From: Hyphobacterium marinum
GTDB lineage: Bacteria > Pseudomonadota > Alphaproteobacteria > Caulobacterales > Maricaulaceae
Direction of reading: 5' to 3'
Assembly (NCBI RefSeq): GCF_036330325.1
Contig: NZ_JAZDRO010000002.1
Coordinates: 372,001-436,000 of the forward strand
DNA: 64,000 bases
Below are positions 22,744 to 31,118 of the stretch, piece after piece. The stretch's first letter is position 1. Every line of letters begins with the position of its first letter. The notes beneath the pieces were generated by a model. That model was not told the origin of the DNA. It saw only the letters and a program-made list of their open reading frames with translations, and did not search any database. The position numbers were made by a program, and so were the translations under genes.

Positions 22744-23484
22744 TCACACCGCCGGAATATGGAACTGGGTCATGTCCATGACCGCATGGACCGGGAAGAA
22801 CCACCAGATATTGCGCGTGGCGAGAATCGCCCCGAGCGCCGCGACCGCCAGTCCAGCGTCGAGAACCAGCGTTATCAGTCCGGCCAGATCGGCTCCGCCA
22901 GCCAGCAGGGCGGGGATATGCGCCGCCGCGAACAGAGCGCCAGCCAGCGTAATCGCCGTGCGGGGACCGGACACGCCAATGATCCGCGTGACCAGTGCAA
23001 CGATGGCGACATCTTCCATCAGGACCTGCGCGAAATGATGCGCTCTGCCGAGGTGAAAGACGGTCGCCAGGACAGCATCAAATTCGCCAAGCCAGCCACG
23101 CGCCGCCGCGTGGGCGGCAAGAGCAATGCCCGCCAGCACGATACCGATTACAAGCCCGCTTAGCATCCGGTTCGGGGCGAGAAATCCGGTCCGCAGCGGG
23201 AAGGGCCGTAGCGCGATAATCAGGAGGACCGGCAGGAAAATCAGAACCTGATTGGCGAACCCCGCCAGAAAGCCCGGCTCGGGCAACAGCCAGCCTCGTA
23301 CATAAGCCTGCCCCACGGCCAGGACTCCAACGATCCCCAGGATAAAGATGGCCAGCTCGACCCAGGGCCGTCGGAACTCCGGCAAGTCTGGCCCGGCCAG
23401 CAGCGCCGGTCGTGCAACGATCAGAACCCAGGCGGCGGCGAGCGCCAGCCCGTACCCGGCGGCATATCCCCAATAGGCGTCCAT
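22744..23484 (-). CDS. CPBP-like intramembrane protease homologue
   Basis: 246 residues with about seven hydrophobic segments. Residues near 155 read MEDVAIVALVTR, resembling the EExxxR motif of CPBP/ABI proteases but with ED in place of EE. FAAAHIPA and FFPVHAVMDMT supply the two conserved His positions. These fit a CPBP-family membrane protein of the Rce1 type, though the motif change leaves activity uncertain. It lies between the ymdB-like gene and yebC, all on the minus strand, with gaps of 79 and 99 bp. Confidence 0.65.
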   Translation of the reverse strand: MDAYWGYAAGYGLALAAAWVLIVARPALLAGPDLPEFRRPWVELAIFILGIVGVLAVGQAYVRGWLLPEPGFLAGFANQVLIFLPVLLIIALRPFPLRTGFLAPNRMLSGLVIGIVLAGIALAAHAAARGWLGEFDAVLATVFHLGRAHHFAQVLMEDVAIVALVTRIIGVSGPRTAITLAGALFAAAHIPALLAGGADLAGLITLVLDAGLAVAALGAILATRNIWWFFPVHAVMDMTQFHIPAV

Positions 23485-23563
23485 TACCCCTCTCCGAGTG
23501 AAGCGGTGAGGTTGGCAGGATCAACCTTGAACAGAGATGACGTCTTCCTGACGTAAAAATCTG

Positions 23564-24382
23564 TCAGAGTGCGGGCACGGCCTCGGCCAGCCTGCCGCCG
23601 ATACGGATCGGGTCGATGCGTTTGGCGAGCCCGGTCTTGTCGTCGGTCTCGACATAGACGCCGCACAGCGTGGCTTCACCGTCTGCGGGCTGGAACCGTC
23701 CGGAGCGCATCTTGGTGGTGAAGCGCCGCATCGGCTCTTCGGGGTCCATGCCAATGATCGAATTGTAATCGCCGGTCATCCCCAGATCAGTGATGTAGCC
23801 TGTTCCGCCCGGCAGGACGCGGGCGTCAGCCGTCGGGACATGGGTGTGCGTGCCGACAACGAGGCTCGCCCGCCCGTCGCAGAAATAGCCCATCGCCGTT
23901 TTCTCGCTGGTCGCCTCGCCATGAAAGTCCACCAGGATGGCATCGGCCACCTGGCCCAGCGGGGCGCTGGAAATCTGCTCGTCGACGGCGGCAAACGGGT
24001 CTTCCAGCGGATCCATGAAGAGGCGGCCCATGACATTCATCACCAGGACCGAGCGTCCGTCCTTCGTCTGGTAGAGATTGGCACCTTTACCCGGCGCGGT
24101 GTTGGGCGGGTAGTTGACCGGGCGCAACAGGCGCGGCTCGCGCTCGATATAGGTCAGGGCCTCGGACTGGTCCCAAGCATGATTGCCGAGGGTGAGCACA
24201 TCGGCCCCGGCATCGAACAAGTCTTCTGCCGTGCCGCGCGTGATGCCGAATCCGCCCGCGGCGTTTTCCGCATTCACCGCCACGAAGTCGAGCGACAGGC
24301 GCTCGCGCAGACCGGGCAGGTGTGCGGCTGCAGCCTTTCGGCCCGACTTGCCGAGAATGTCGCCGAAAAAGGCGATGCGCAT
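23564..24382 (-). CDS. YmdB-family metallophosphoesterase
   Basis: The start at 24382 gives MRIAFFGDILGKSGRKAAAAHL. Metal-binding motifs are GDILGKSGR, NAENAAGG, GNHAWDQ, VDFHGEATSEK and GTHTHVPTADARVLP, the set of the TIGR00282/YmdB family of cyclic-nucleotide phosphodiesterases. 272 residues is normal. The upstream open frame (to 24901) is a shadow of the 5-FCL gene. It lies 22 bp downstream of the 5-FCL gene, so the two are probably co-transcribed. Confidence 0.92.
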   Translation of the reverse strand: MRIAFFGDILGKSGRKAAAAHLPGLRERLSLDFVAVNAENAAGGFGITRGTAEDLFDAGADVLTLGNHAWDQSEALTYIEREPRLLRPVNYPPNTAPGKGANLYQTKDGRSVLVMNVMGRLFMDPLEDPFAAVDEQISSAPLGQVADAILVDFHGEATSEKTAMGYFCDGRASLVVGTHTHVPTADARVLPGGTGYITDLGMTGDYNSIIGMDPEEPMRRFTTKMRSGRFQPADGEATLCGVYVETDDKTGLAKRIDPIRIGGRLAEAVPAL

Positions 24383-24404
24383 CGTTAAAAACTCCTGTCG
24401 TGGG

Positions 24405-24980
24405 CTATTGGCCGGCGCGGTATGCCGTCTTTTCGGTGACGGTCCAATCCACGCTGACATCATGACGGCCGGTGGGCACAGACCGGACGATCTGGTCGTC
24501 ATAGCACAGACCCACGGCCGTGACCGGTCCGGCCTTTCGCAGGCCCGCGAGCGTGCGGTCGTAATACCCCGCGCCATAGCCCAGCCGGTGTCCCCGCCGG
24601 TCGATGGCGAGCGCCGGGACCAGCACGAGCGACGGGCGCGCTTTCTCGGCGTCTTGCGAGGGTTCCTCGACACCCAATTGGCCCTTTTCGAGGGTTTCGC
24701 CAGGAGCCCATGCCCGAAAATCGAGGGGCTGGCCCCGGCCCACCACGCGCGGCAGCGCCAGACGGACCTGCTCGCAATGGAACGTTTCCAGAAGGGCGGA
24801 GGGATCGATCTCGGTGCCGATGGCCCGGTAGCCTGAAACGACCGAGCCGATGGCCGGCCAGATCTCATCGGGGAAATTGGCGACAAGCGCGTGGGCGGCA
24901 TTGCCGCCGTCGCGATGCGCCATCAGGCGCCGCTTCTGGGCGGCCTTGCGGGCTTGCGACTTGCGCCAGTTCAAAAACAT
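24405..24980 (-). CDS. 5-formyltetrahydrofolate cyclo-ligase
   Basis: ATP-dependent conversion of 5-formyl-THF to 5,10-methenyl-THF. The ATG at 24980 gives MFLNWRKSQARKAAQKRRLMAHR. The signature VLVPALAIDRRGHRLGYGAGYYDRTL (about residues 120-145) contains the nucleotide-binding GxGxGYYDR loop. 191 residues is typical. It lies 29 bp downstream of the 6S RNA, the widespread zapA-6S-fau arrangement. The frame is open 14 codons upstream, but that would reach into the RNA. Confidence 0.92.
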   Translation of the reverse strand: MFLNWRKSQARKAAQKRRLMAHRDGGNAAHALVANFPDEIWPAIGSVVSGYRAIGTEIDPSALLETFHCEQVRLALPRVVGRGQPLDFRAWAPGETLEKGQLGVEEPSQDAEKARPSLVLVPALAIDRRGHRLGYGAGYYDRTLAGLRKAGPVTAVGLCYDDQIVRSVPTGRHDVSVDWTVTEKTAYRAGQ

Positions 24981-25009
24981 GTGGCGGCTCCACACACGCC
25001 GTCGGGGCC

Positions 25010-25163
25010 ATACAACCCCCATCGACCCGACAAGTCAGGTGGGCACCGCGTGAATGGGACCTCGATCCCGGCCAGAGGCAGTTCCCTTGAGGAGATGTAC
25101 GGTCGCCGGGATGAAGGCCCCTGACGAACGGCGCAGATACCGCCAGGGTCATATGTGGGGTAT
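25010..25163 (-). ncRNA. ssrS: 6S RNA
   Basis: Between zapA and the 5-FCL gene, the normal place for 6S RNA. The minus-strand sequence folds as a long rod: the 5' end ATACCCC...GACCC pairs with the 3' end GGGTC...GGGGGT..TAT. In the middle, GGGGCCTTC faces GAGGTCCC, and the apical stem ATCCCGGC / GCCGGGAT is perfect. The unpaired stretches around the centre correspond to the open bubble that mimics a promoter for RNA polymerase. About 154 nt is near the usual alphaproteobacterial size. Ends are taken from the closing stem and may be off by several bases. Confidence 0.8.
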
Positions 25164-25176
25164 CGCGCGCCCGTGC

Positions 25177-25533
25177 TCAAGCGCCCGCCTCGGTGGCGAG
25201 CTGTTCAAGGCGCGCCGCGGCTTCGTTGATCGCCTTGGCTGCACGCTCGCGGCCGGCATTCTCACGCTGGTTCTGGCCCATCCCGTCGGATTTCAACCGG
25301 TCGACCTGGGCCTCCAGTGCTTCGGTTTTCTTTTCGGCCTCGCGCAATTCGTCGGCCACGACCAGCGAGGCCATCAGCAACAGGCGTAAATCACCGATTT
25401 GCCCCACCTGTCCGGAGAGATTCTGGATATGCCCGTCGAGATGGCGCGCCAGCTCACGCAGATACGGCTCCTGCCCGTCTTCGCAGCCGATTGTGAAGGC
25501 GCGGCCATTCAACGAAACCGAGACCTTACCCAT
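25177..25533 (-). CDS. zapA: Cell division protein ZapA
   Basis: FtsZ-ring associated protein. The start at 25533 gives MGKVSVSLNGRAFTIGCEDG, the usual N-terminal beta hairpin. YLRELARHLDGHIQNLSGQVGQIGDLRLLLMASLVVADEL follows, then a coiled coil (EAEKKTEALEAQVDRL). There are 118 residues. It overlaps the DUF4164-like gene by 8 bp. The 6S RNA begins 13 bp after its stop and may be processed from the same transcript. Confidence 0.92.
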   Translation of the reverse strand: MGKVSVSLNGRAFTIGCEDGQEPYLRELARHLDGHIQNLSGQVGQIGDLRLLLMASLVVADELREAEKKTEALEAQVDRLKSDGMGQNQRENAGRERAAKAINEAAARLEQLATEAGA

Positions 25534-25822
25534 CGGCGTCGCGCTCCGTATCGGCAGCGTCATCGGCGGCCTGGGCCGCTTCGCGCAGATCGGCGATGGC
25601 GAGCGCCAGCGCTTTGGACGCGTCGTTGGCGGCCTCGGTCAGTGCCTCTTCGCGAGCGCGGGCCTCGTCGAGTTCCTCGGCAAGACGGGCACGGTCGCTG
25701 TCGGAATGCCCGGCGGATGTCACGCGGTCCCGCAAACGACCGACGGCAATCTCGACACGCGAGAGGGCGCGGTTCAGCCGTTCAGTGGCTTCGGCGACGG
25801 GATCGGCGGTGGACTCGGTCAT
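25526..25822 (-). CDS. Small coiled-coil protein (DUF4164-like)
   Basis: 98 residues, almost wholly helical, rich in Ala, Glu, Arg and Asp, with heptad-like segments (ARLAEELDEARAREEALTEAAND). A small coiled-coil protein of this kind directly upstream of zapA is usual in alphaproteobacteria (DUF4164). It overlaps the zapA start by 8 bp. A role with ZapA at division is inference. Confidence 0.75.
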   Translation of the reverse strand: MTESTADPVAEATERLNRALSRVEIAVGRLRDRVTSAGHSDSDRARLAEELDEARAREEALTEAANDASKALALAIADLREAAQAADDAADTERDADG

Positions 25823-25889
25823 GCAGGCGCTAAAATCGGCCTGAACGGGCGAAAGTTCAAGTAGTGCGTGAAGTGGCGGCCGTCAGGGC

Positions 25890-26978
25890 CTAGAGCGGGC
25901 CGGTCAGACCCTGCTCGCGTAGTTCCGCGAGAAGCGTCTTGATGTCAGCCGCGCGGTTCGAATCCGCGACCAGCACAGCGTCCGGCGTCGCCACCACGGT
26001 CAGACCTGAGACGCCGAGCGCGGCAACGGTGACGCCTTCGCCGCGCAGATAGCTGTCGGCGCAATCGATCGCGACCGCATCACCCTGGCGTTTCACGCCG
26101 CGCGCATCGCCTTCAGCCAGATCAGCCAGCGATTGCCACGCGCCGATATCGCTCCAGCCGAACTCCGCCGGAACCATGGCCGCGCGGTCGGTGCGCTCCA
26201 TGACCGCGATATCGAGCGGCAGTGAGGGTGCCGCCAGGAAGCCATCGCGGCCGGGACGGACCACGCCGTCTGCGGTCTCTACAAAAGCCAGCGCGGCGTC
26301 GACACATTCGAGAATCTGCGGCTCGAACCGGGCCATTTCCGCGATCAAAACGTCCGCCCGGAAGGCAAAAAGCCCGGCATTCCAGTAACGGTCCCCGGCG
26401 TCGAGATAGCGCTGAGCCGCTGCCGCGTCCGGCTTTTCCTCGAACGCCTCCAAGATGAAACCACCCGCGAGCGTTTCGCCCGCACGGATATAGCCATAAC
26501 CCGTCTCGGCCCGGGTTGGAGCAATGCCGAAGACGACGATGCGTCCCTCGGCCGCGAGCCTGGCCGCTTTCGCCACGCTGCGCCTGAAAGCGTCGAGCGG
26601 GCCGATATGGTGGTCGCTCGGCGCGAGGAGGACGAGTGCGTCCTCTCCATCGGACTGCTGCGCCAGCCGCGCAGCCAGCAGGGCAGCAGCGGCCGTGTTT
26701 CGGCCGGCAGGCTCCAGCGCGATGGCTTCGGCTTTCACCCCGGCTGAGGCCAGCCCCTTGGTGACGGGATCGAGAATGGCTTCGCCCGCCACGATCAGAG
26801 GCGCGGAGAATGCAACACCGTCGCCCTCGCCCGCCGAACGCAGCAGCGTGTCTTCAAACAAGGTCCGGCCCGTGACCAGCTTGTGGAAGGGTTTGGGGTT
26901 ATCCTTGCGCGATAGCGGCCAGAGCCGTTCGCCCGAACCGCCACACAGGATCGCCGGACGGATCGTCATCGCGCTCAT
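25890..26978 (-). CDS. manC: Mannose-1-phosphate guanylyltransferase
   Basis: Makes GDP-mannose from GTP and mannose-1-phosphate. Starts MSAMTIRPAILCGGSGERLWPLSR with the nucleotidyltransferase loop GGSGERLWPLSRKDNPKPF. Other family segments are ALEPAGRNTAAAALLAA, LLAPSDHHI and YWNAGLFAFRADVL. 362 residues means the guanylyltransferase domain only, without the C-terminal isomerase of bifunctional ManC. Its ATG overlaps the end of the AGE-family isomerase gene (ATGA), suggesting a mannose-precursor operon. Confidence 0.9.
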   Translation of the reverse strand: MSAMTIRPAILCGGSGERLWPLSRKDNPKPFHKLVTGRTLFEDTLLRSAGEGDGVAFSAPLIVAGEAILDPVTKGLASAGVKAEAIALEPAGRNTAAAALLAARLAQQSDGEDALVLLAPSDHHIGPLDAFRRSVAKAARLAAEGRIVVFGIAPTRAETGYGYIRAGETLAGGFILEAFEEKPDAAAAQRYLDAGDRYWNAGLFAFRADVLIAEMARFEPQILECVDAALAFVETADGVVRPGRDGFLAAPSLPLDIAVMERTDRAAMVPAEFGWSDIGAWQSLADLAEGDARGVKRQGDAVAIDCADSYLRGEGVTVAALGVSGLTVVATPDAVLVADSNRAADIKTLLAELREQGLTGPL

Positions 26979-28156
26979 TGCGAAGCGGCCTTCGTCGCGG
27001 AATTCCGCGAGCCGAGAATGCGCTTGGTCTCAACCGCCGCAACAAAGAGGTGGTAGAGCGTGCTCGCCGTGATGCCGGTCACATCCGGCTTGCCCTGCCC
27101 GTCATAGGCGTCGATCCAGCACCCCGCCGGAGCCGGTGCCAGGAAGCGGGCGAACAGGCGGTGCAGTGCATCGCCGGCGGCGTCCCACGCCCCGGATCGT
27201 CCCGCCGCGCCCTGAATGAGCGAGGCCTTCAGGTGTTCGGTTTGCTGCCAGGTGCGGGCGCTGGTATCGAGCGGCGCGCCATCATCTCCCACGGCCGACA
27301 TGATGAGGCCGGTCTTCGGATTGCGGCCATAGGTGCGCGCAAAGGCGTAGAGCCCGGCAATCTCGGCGGAAACGTCCTCGCCACTGCGTTCGCGGAAATG
27401 GTCGAGCAGCCAGACCCACTCGTACTGGTGACCAGGCTCGGTCCGGCGTCCGCCCTTGCCGCTAAAGCGCTCCCAGTCACTCTCGAAAAGTTCAAGCAGG
27501 GCACCGGATTCCGCGATCCAGTGCCGGCGCATCAAGGCGAGAATGGATCCGGCCCGATCCAGATAGGCCTGGTCCTTGGTCGCATCGAACAGGGCCAGCG
27601 AGGCCTCGAACATGTGCATGTGGGGGTTCTGGCGGCGCGGCGGTGCCCGGTCCGGCACCGACTCCAGCCATCCGCCAGCCGGGTGGGCCATCTCGGTGTC
27701 GATATAGGCAAGGGTCTTGTTGGCAAGCTCCAGCGCGCCGGTATCACCGGTTGCGCGATAGACCCAGGCCAGCGCCAGAAGGGCGAAGGCCTGTTCATAG
27801 AGATCGCGGGTCGGGTCGGCGACGCTGCCATCCGGGTTCAACTTCATTACCCAGCCCGGATTGCCGTCCGGAGCCCAGGCCCGGGCTTCCAGCCAGTCGA
27901 GGCCGCGGCGGGCAATGTCCGCCCCGCCCGGATACCAGCCGAGATGCTCGCCATGGGCAAAGACATAGATCTGGCGGGCCTGCGACCGGACACGGCGCAC
28001 GGCGTCCCGGTCGGGCTGACCGGCCAGATCGAAGCGCTCGTGGAAACCGCCCTGTTCCGCATCCCAGCCGCGGTCGGCCCAGACCGGCAGCGCCGCATCG
28101 CGTATCCAGGCGCGAAAGCGGCCGGCGGCGTCAAGAAGGGCGGGCGGTGCCGTCAT
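26975..28156 (-). CDS. AGE-family sugar isomerase/epimerase
   Basis: N-acylglucosamine 2-epimerase superfamily, an (alpha/alpha)6 barrel. Visible family segments: QARQIYVFAHGEHLGWYPG, DLYEQAFALLALAWVYRATGD, NPHMHMFEASLALFDATKD, EPGHQYEWVWLLDHF and TWQQTEHLKASLIQG, which supply the conserved His, Arg and Glu residues. Because it is coupled to manC (4-bp overlap), mannose-6-phosphate isomerase is the best guess, replacing a ManA-type enzyme. The alternative is an epimerase acting on free sugars. Confidence 0.82.
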   Translation of the reverse strand: MTAPPALLDAAGRFRAWIRDAALPVWADRGWDAEQGGFHERFDLAGQPDRDAVRRVRSQARQIYVFAHGEHLGWYPGGADIARRGLDWLEARAWAPDGNPGWVMKLNPDGSVADPTRDLYEQAFALLALAWVYRATGDTGALELANKTLAYIDTEMAHPAGGWLESVPDRAPPRRQNPHMHMFEASLALFDATKDQAYLDRAGSILALMRRHWIAESGALLELFESDWERFSGKGGRRTEPGHQYEWVWLLDHFRERSGEDVSAEIAGLYAFARTYGRNPKTGLIMSAVGDDGAPLDTSARTWQQTEHLKASLIQGAAGRSGAWDAAGDALHRLFARFLAPAPAGCWIDAYDGQGKPDVTGITASTLYHLFVAAVETKRILGSRNSATKAASQ

Positions 28157-28299
28157 CGTGTCCCGGTCCTGTATCCATTTCCATCCACCTGCACCCTAGC
28201 GCAGCTTGATGAGCGAAACGTAAGCGCGACGCCGTTTAGCCCGATCCTTGCAATCAGACCGGACGGGAGTCACAATCGTTAACGGGGTGGGCCACAACG

Positions 28300-28521
28300 A
28301 TGATCGTGTCGAAATACGTGTATCCGGATCTGGACGGCGTTCTGTCCGCGGAACGGGAATTGCGCGCAGCGCTCGGTCAGATCGCTGCCTCGACACAGGA
28401 ATGCATTTTCATCAACGTCCTGCATGAACCCGAGCAGGCACTGGTCGTGCGTTCAGAGTCCGAAGCCACACGGCAGCTCGTCAATGACGCCCTCGCCTGC
28501 GTTGAAGCCGAAAGCGCCTGA
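28300..28521 (+). CDS. Small hypothetical protein
   Basis: 73 residues, starting MIVSKYVYPDLDGVLSAEREL. No recognised domain, signal peptide or membrane segment; the composition is that of a compact acidic cytoplasmic protein. It is on the plus strand between the AGE isomerase (divergent) and galU (convergent, 5 bp apart). No overlapping frame gives a better candidate, which supports it as real. The ribosome-binding site is weak. Confidence 0.5.
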   Translation: MIVSKYVYPDLDGVLSAERELRAALGQIAASTQECIFINVLHEPEQALVVRSESEATRQLVNDALACVEAESA

Positions 28522-28526
28522 GACGC

Positions 28527-29396
28527 CTATTTCTCCAACAGTTTCATAAGGATGGACCGGCACGCCTGACCATGTGTGGGGTCCGCGAGGGCGTGCGCGA
28601 CGAAAGCCTCGAAATAGCCCGGCTTGTTGCCGCAATCGAAGCTGCGCCCTGAATATTCCACCGCGAAGAAGTCCTGGGTGTCCATCAGGCGGGCCATCGG
28701 ATCGGTCAGCTGCAGCTCGCCGCCATGACCGGCCTCCTGGTTTTCGATCAGGTCGAAAATCTCCGGCTGCAGGATATAGCGCCCAGTGATCGCCAGATTG
28801 GACGGAGCGTCTTCGGGCTTGGGTTTTTCCACCATAGCGCGGATTTTTGGTGCCCCGGAACCGGACACGTCGACATCGACAATGCCGTATTTGGAGATGT
28901 CCTCGCGTGCGACCTGTTCCACCGCGAGAATGTTTCCGCCCCGCGCCTCATAGACATCGACCATTTCGCGCAGACAGCCCGGCTCACCGGTAACGATCAC
29001 ATCGGGGAGAATGATGGCGAAAGGCTCATTGCCGACGAAATTGCGCGCACAGCCGATCGCGTGGCCCAGACCAAGAGCGGCCTGCTGGCGGACAAAGGCG
29101 GCCGCCCCGGCCTTGGGCAGGCGCGCGCGCAAATCCGCGAGAATATCCGTTTTTCCCTGCTGTTCGAGCGTGGTCTCGAGCTCGTAGGCCTTGTCGAAAT
29201 AGTCCTCGATCGCGCCCTTGCCGCGCGCAGTGACGAAAATGAACTCCTCGATTCCGGCAGCCTTCGCTTCGGCGACGACCCAGTCGATTGCGGGCCGGTC
29301 GAAGACCGGGAGCAACTCTTTCGGGATCGCCTTACTGGCAGGCAAGACGCGCGTGCCGAAACCGGCCACCGGGATCACCGCTTTACGTATCGTCAC
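28527..29396 (-). CDS. galU: UTP-glucose-1-phosphate uridylyltransferase
   Basis: Makes UDP-glucose for surface glycans. Signature segments: VIPVAGFGTRVLPASKAIPKELLP, FIFVTARGKGAIEDYFD, LGLGHAIGCARNFVGNEPFAIILPDVI and ITGRYILQPEIF, with GHGGELQLTDPMARL further on. 289 residues is typical of bacterial GalU. Monocistronic on the minus strand, divergent from the membrane-anchored protein gene at 29535. Confidence 0.95.
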   Translation of the reverse strand: MTIRKAVIPVAGFGTRVLPASKAIPKELLPVFDRPAIDWVVAEAKAAGIEEFIFVTARGKGAIEDYFDKAYELETTLEQQGKTDILADLRARLPKAGAAAFVRQQAALGLGHAIGCARNFVGNEPFAIILPDVIVTGEPGCLREMVDVYEARGGNILAVEQVAREDISKYGIVDVDVSGSGAPKIRAMVEKPKPEDAPSNLAITGRYILQPEIFDLIENQEAGHGGELQLTDPMARLMDTQDFFAVEYSGRSFDCGNKPGYFEAFVAHALADPTHGQACRSILMKLLEK

Positions 29397-29534
29397 GTGC
29401 TTTTCCTCCCGCAGTCCTGATAATTCGCCGAATTAGCGCTTTCCACACCCCCCTCCCAATAGGTAAAGACGACCCGAACCGCAATGGCCGGACAGCGCCC
29501 GGCCGGACGCCCGCAAAGGAAGCAAAGCGAAGCG

Positions 29535-30140
29535 ATGATCCTGCGCGTCAATGATACGTTCTTCTATCTGCTTACAGCGCTGGTCGTTGCGGCGATGATC
29601 GCGCCGCAGTTGATCATTGCCTCATCGCGGTGGGAGTCGCTCTCCGATGACGTTCGCGACAATGGCGTTCTGATCGAGGGCAATCGCCTGGCCGGCATGG
29701 CGGCGGGATCGGGCCTCAGCTTTGAAATGGTCCGGGATTCCCGCGGACGCCTTGTTGCGCGGATTACCGCTGATCGCGAGCTGGGCGACCCGACCAATAT
29801 TGCGTCGGCAGGGGTGTTTGATGCCCTGCAGGCCCATGAGCTGGAAGCCATGGCCGGCTTCGTGCTGCGGGTGACCTTCACGATCAATTCCACCGATCTG
29901 AACGGTGCGGCCACTACCCATGTGGGGGGGTTCCAGCTGGGAATCGGCCAGAGCGGCTGGAGCGAACACACGCTGACCGCGGATGCCCAGGAAATCGAGG
30001 TGATGGTCTATCCGCCCAACTGCGACCCGGGCTATGCCTTCTTCGGGGTCTGGCCCTCAGCCCTTGCTGGAGCCAACAGCGTTGATTTGCACAGCATTCG
30101 CGTCGAGGCCGTCGAACCCTATGCGTGCAGTCAGGAATAG
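29535..30140 (+). CDS. Membrane-anchored protein of unknown function
   Basis: 201 residues from the ATG at 29535. One N-terminal hydrophobic segment (FFYLLTALVVAAMIAPQLIIA, about 8-28) anchors an extracytoplasmic domain. The C-terminal half is predicted beta-rich (FVLRVTFTINSTDLNGAATTHVGGFQLGIG, and VDLHSIRVEAVEPYA), like small carbohydrate-binding or jelly-roll domains; two cysteines may pair. It is 12 bp upstream of the UDP-sugar epimerase gene and probably in its operon, suggesting a role in surface glycan assembly (inference). Confidence 0.7.
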   Translation: MILRVNDTFFYLLTALVVAAMIAPQLIIASSRWESLSDDVRDNGVLIEGNRLAGMAAGSGLSFEMVRDSRGRLVARITADRELGDPTNIASAGVFDALQAHELEAMAGFVLRVTFTINSTDLNGAATTHVGGFQLGIGQSGWSEHTLTADAQEIEVMVYPPNCDPGYAFFGVWPSALAGANSVDLHSIRVEAVEPYACSQE

Positions 30141-30152
30141 GCGGGTACGGCG

Positions 30153-31118
30153 ATGAAGATATTCCTGACCGGAGCCGCCGGCTTTATCGGCTCGCATGCC
30201 ACCCGCGCCCTGCTTGACCGGGGTCATGAAGTTCTGGGCGTCGACAATCTCAACGCCTACTACGACCCGGCCCTGAAACGCGCCCGGCTGGACCGGCTTG
30301 AAGGACAGGACGGGTTCCGCTTTGCCGAGCAGGATATCGCTGACGCCGACGCCATACGGACGATGGTGGCGGAGTTTCGACCCCAGCGCATCGTGCACCT
30401 CGCAGCCCAGGCCGGTGTGCGCTACTCGCTGGAAAATCCCATGGCCTATGTCCAGTCCAACCTGGTCGGCCATGTCAGCGTGCTCGAGGCGGCGCGACAT
30501 TGTGACAGCGTCGAACACCTCGTTTATGCCTCTTCCAGTTCCGTCTATGGCGAGCGCGATGACGCCCCGTTCGGCGAGGACGATCCGGTCAATGCGCCGG
30601 TCTCGCTCTATGCGGCGACCAAACGCGCCGACGAGCTGATCAGCGCGACCTATTCCCGGCTCTATGACATCCCGCAGACGGGTCTGCGCTTCTTTACTGT
30701 CTATGGACCCTGGGGCCGTCCGGACATGGCGTATTGGAGCTTTACCGACGCCATTCTGCGCGGCCAGCCGATCCGGCTGTTCAACGAAGGCCGGATGGAA
30801 CGCGACTTCACCTTTATCGACGACGTGATCGAAACGGCCATGCGGATCGTCGACGACACGCCCTCAGCCGGCTCCCATCGCGTCTACAATATCGGTGGTT
30901 CGGACCCGCGCCCGCTGGCCGAATTCATCACCGCGCTGGAAGCTGCCTGTGGCCGCAAGGCGATCACGGAACTGGCTCCGATGCAGGCCGGAGACGTCAC
31001 GCGGACCGCGGCCGATGTGACCCGTATCAAGGCCGATTATGGTTATGCGCCATCAACCCGAATCGAAGACGGGCTGTCCCGTTTCGTGTCCTGGTACCGG
31101 AATTATTCCGGACTCTGA
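30153..31118 (+). CDS. NAD-dependent UDP-sugar 4-epimerase (UDP-glucuronate epimerase-like)
   Basis: Extended SDR. Rossmann motif MKIFLTGAAGFIGSH has Gly7, Gly10 and Gly13. The active site is YASSSSVYG plus Tyr and Lys of SLYAATKRADE. LNAYYDPALKRARL early in the chain and LRFFTVYGPWGRPDMAYWSFT are characteristic of UDP-glucuronate 4-epimerases (LspL/CapI type), which make UDP-galacturonate. 321 residues. The last 16 bp overlap the convergent glycosyltransferase gene. UDP-glucose from galU and a dehydrogenase elsewhere would supply the substrate. Confidence 0.88.
   Translation: MKIFLTGAAGFIGSHATRALLDRGHEVLGVDNLNAYYDPALKRARLDRLEGQDGFRFAEQDIADADAIRTMVAEFRPQRIVHLAAQAGVRYSLENPMAYVQSNLVGHVSVLEAARHCDSVEHLVYASSSSVYGERDDAPFGEDDPVNAPVSLYAATKRADELISATYSRLYDIPQTGLRFFTVYGPWGRPDMAYWSFTDAILRGQPIRLFNEGRMERDFTFIDDVIETAMRIVDDTPSAGSHRVYNIGGSDPRPLAEFITALEAACGRKAITELAPMQAGDVTRTAADVTRIKADYGYAPSTRIEDGLSRFVSWYRNYSGL

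Noticed and set aside
23531..23552. ACGTC-N5-GACGT inverted repeat upstream of the CPBP gene
   Set aside because: Short arms and position near the end of the previous gene; could be chance. Not listed as a feature.
28157..28299. Possible tRNA or small RNA in the gap before the 73-residue ORF
   Set aside because: No cloverleaf arms or T-loop sequence found; treated as a promoter region.
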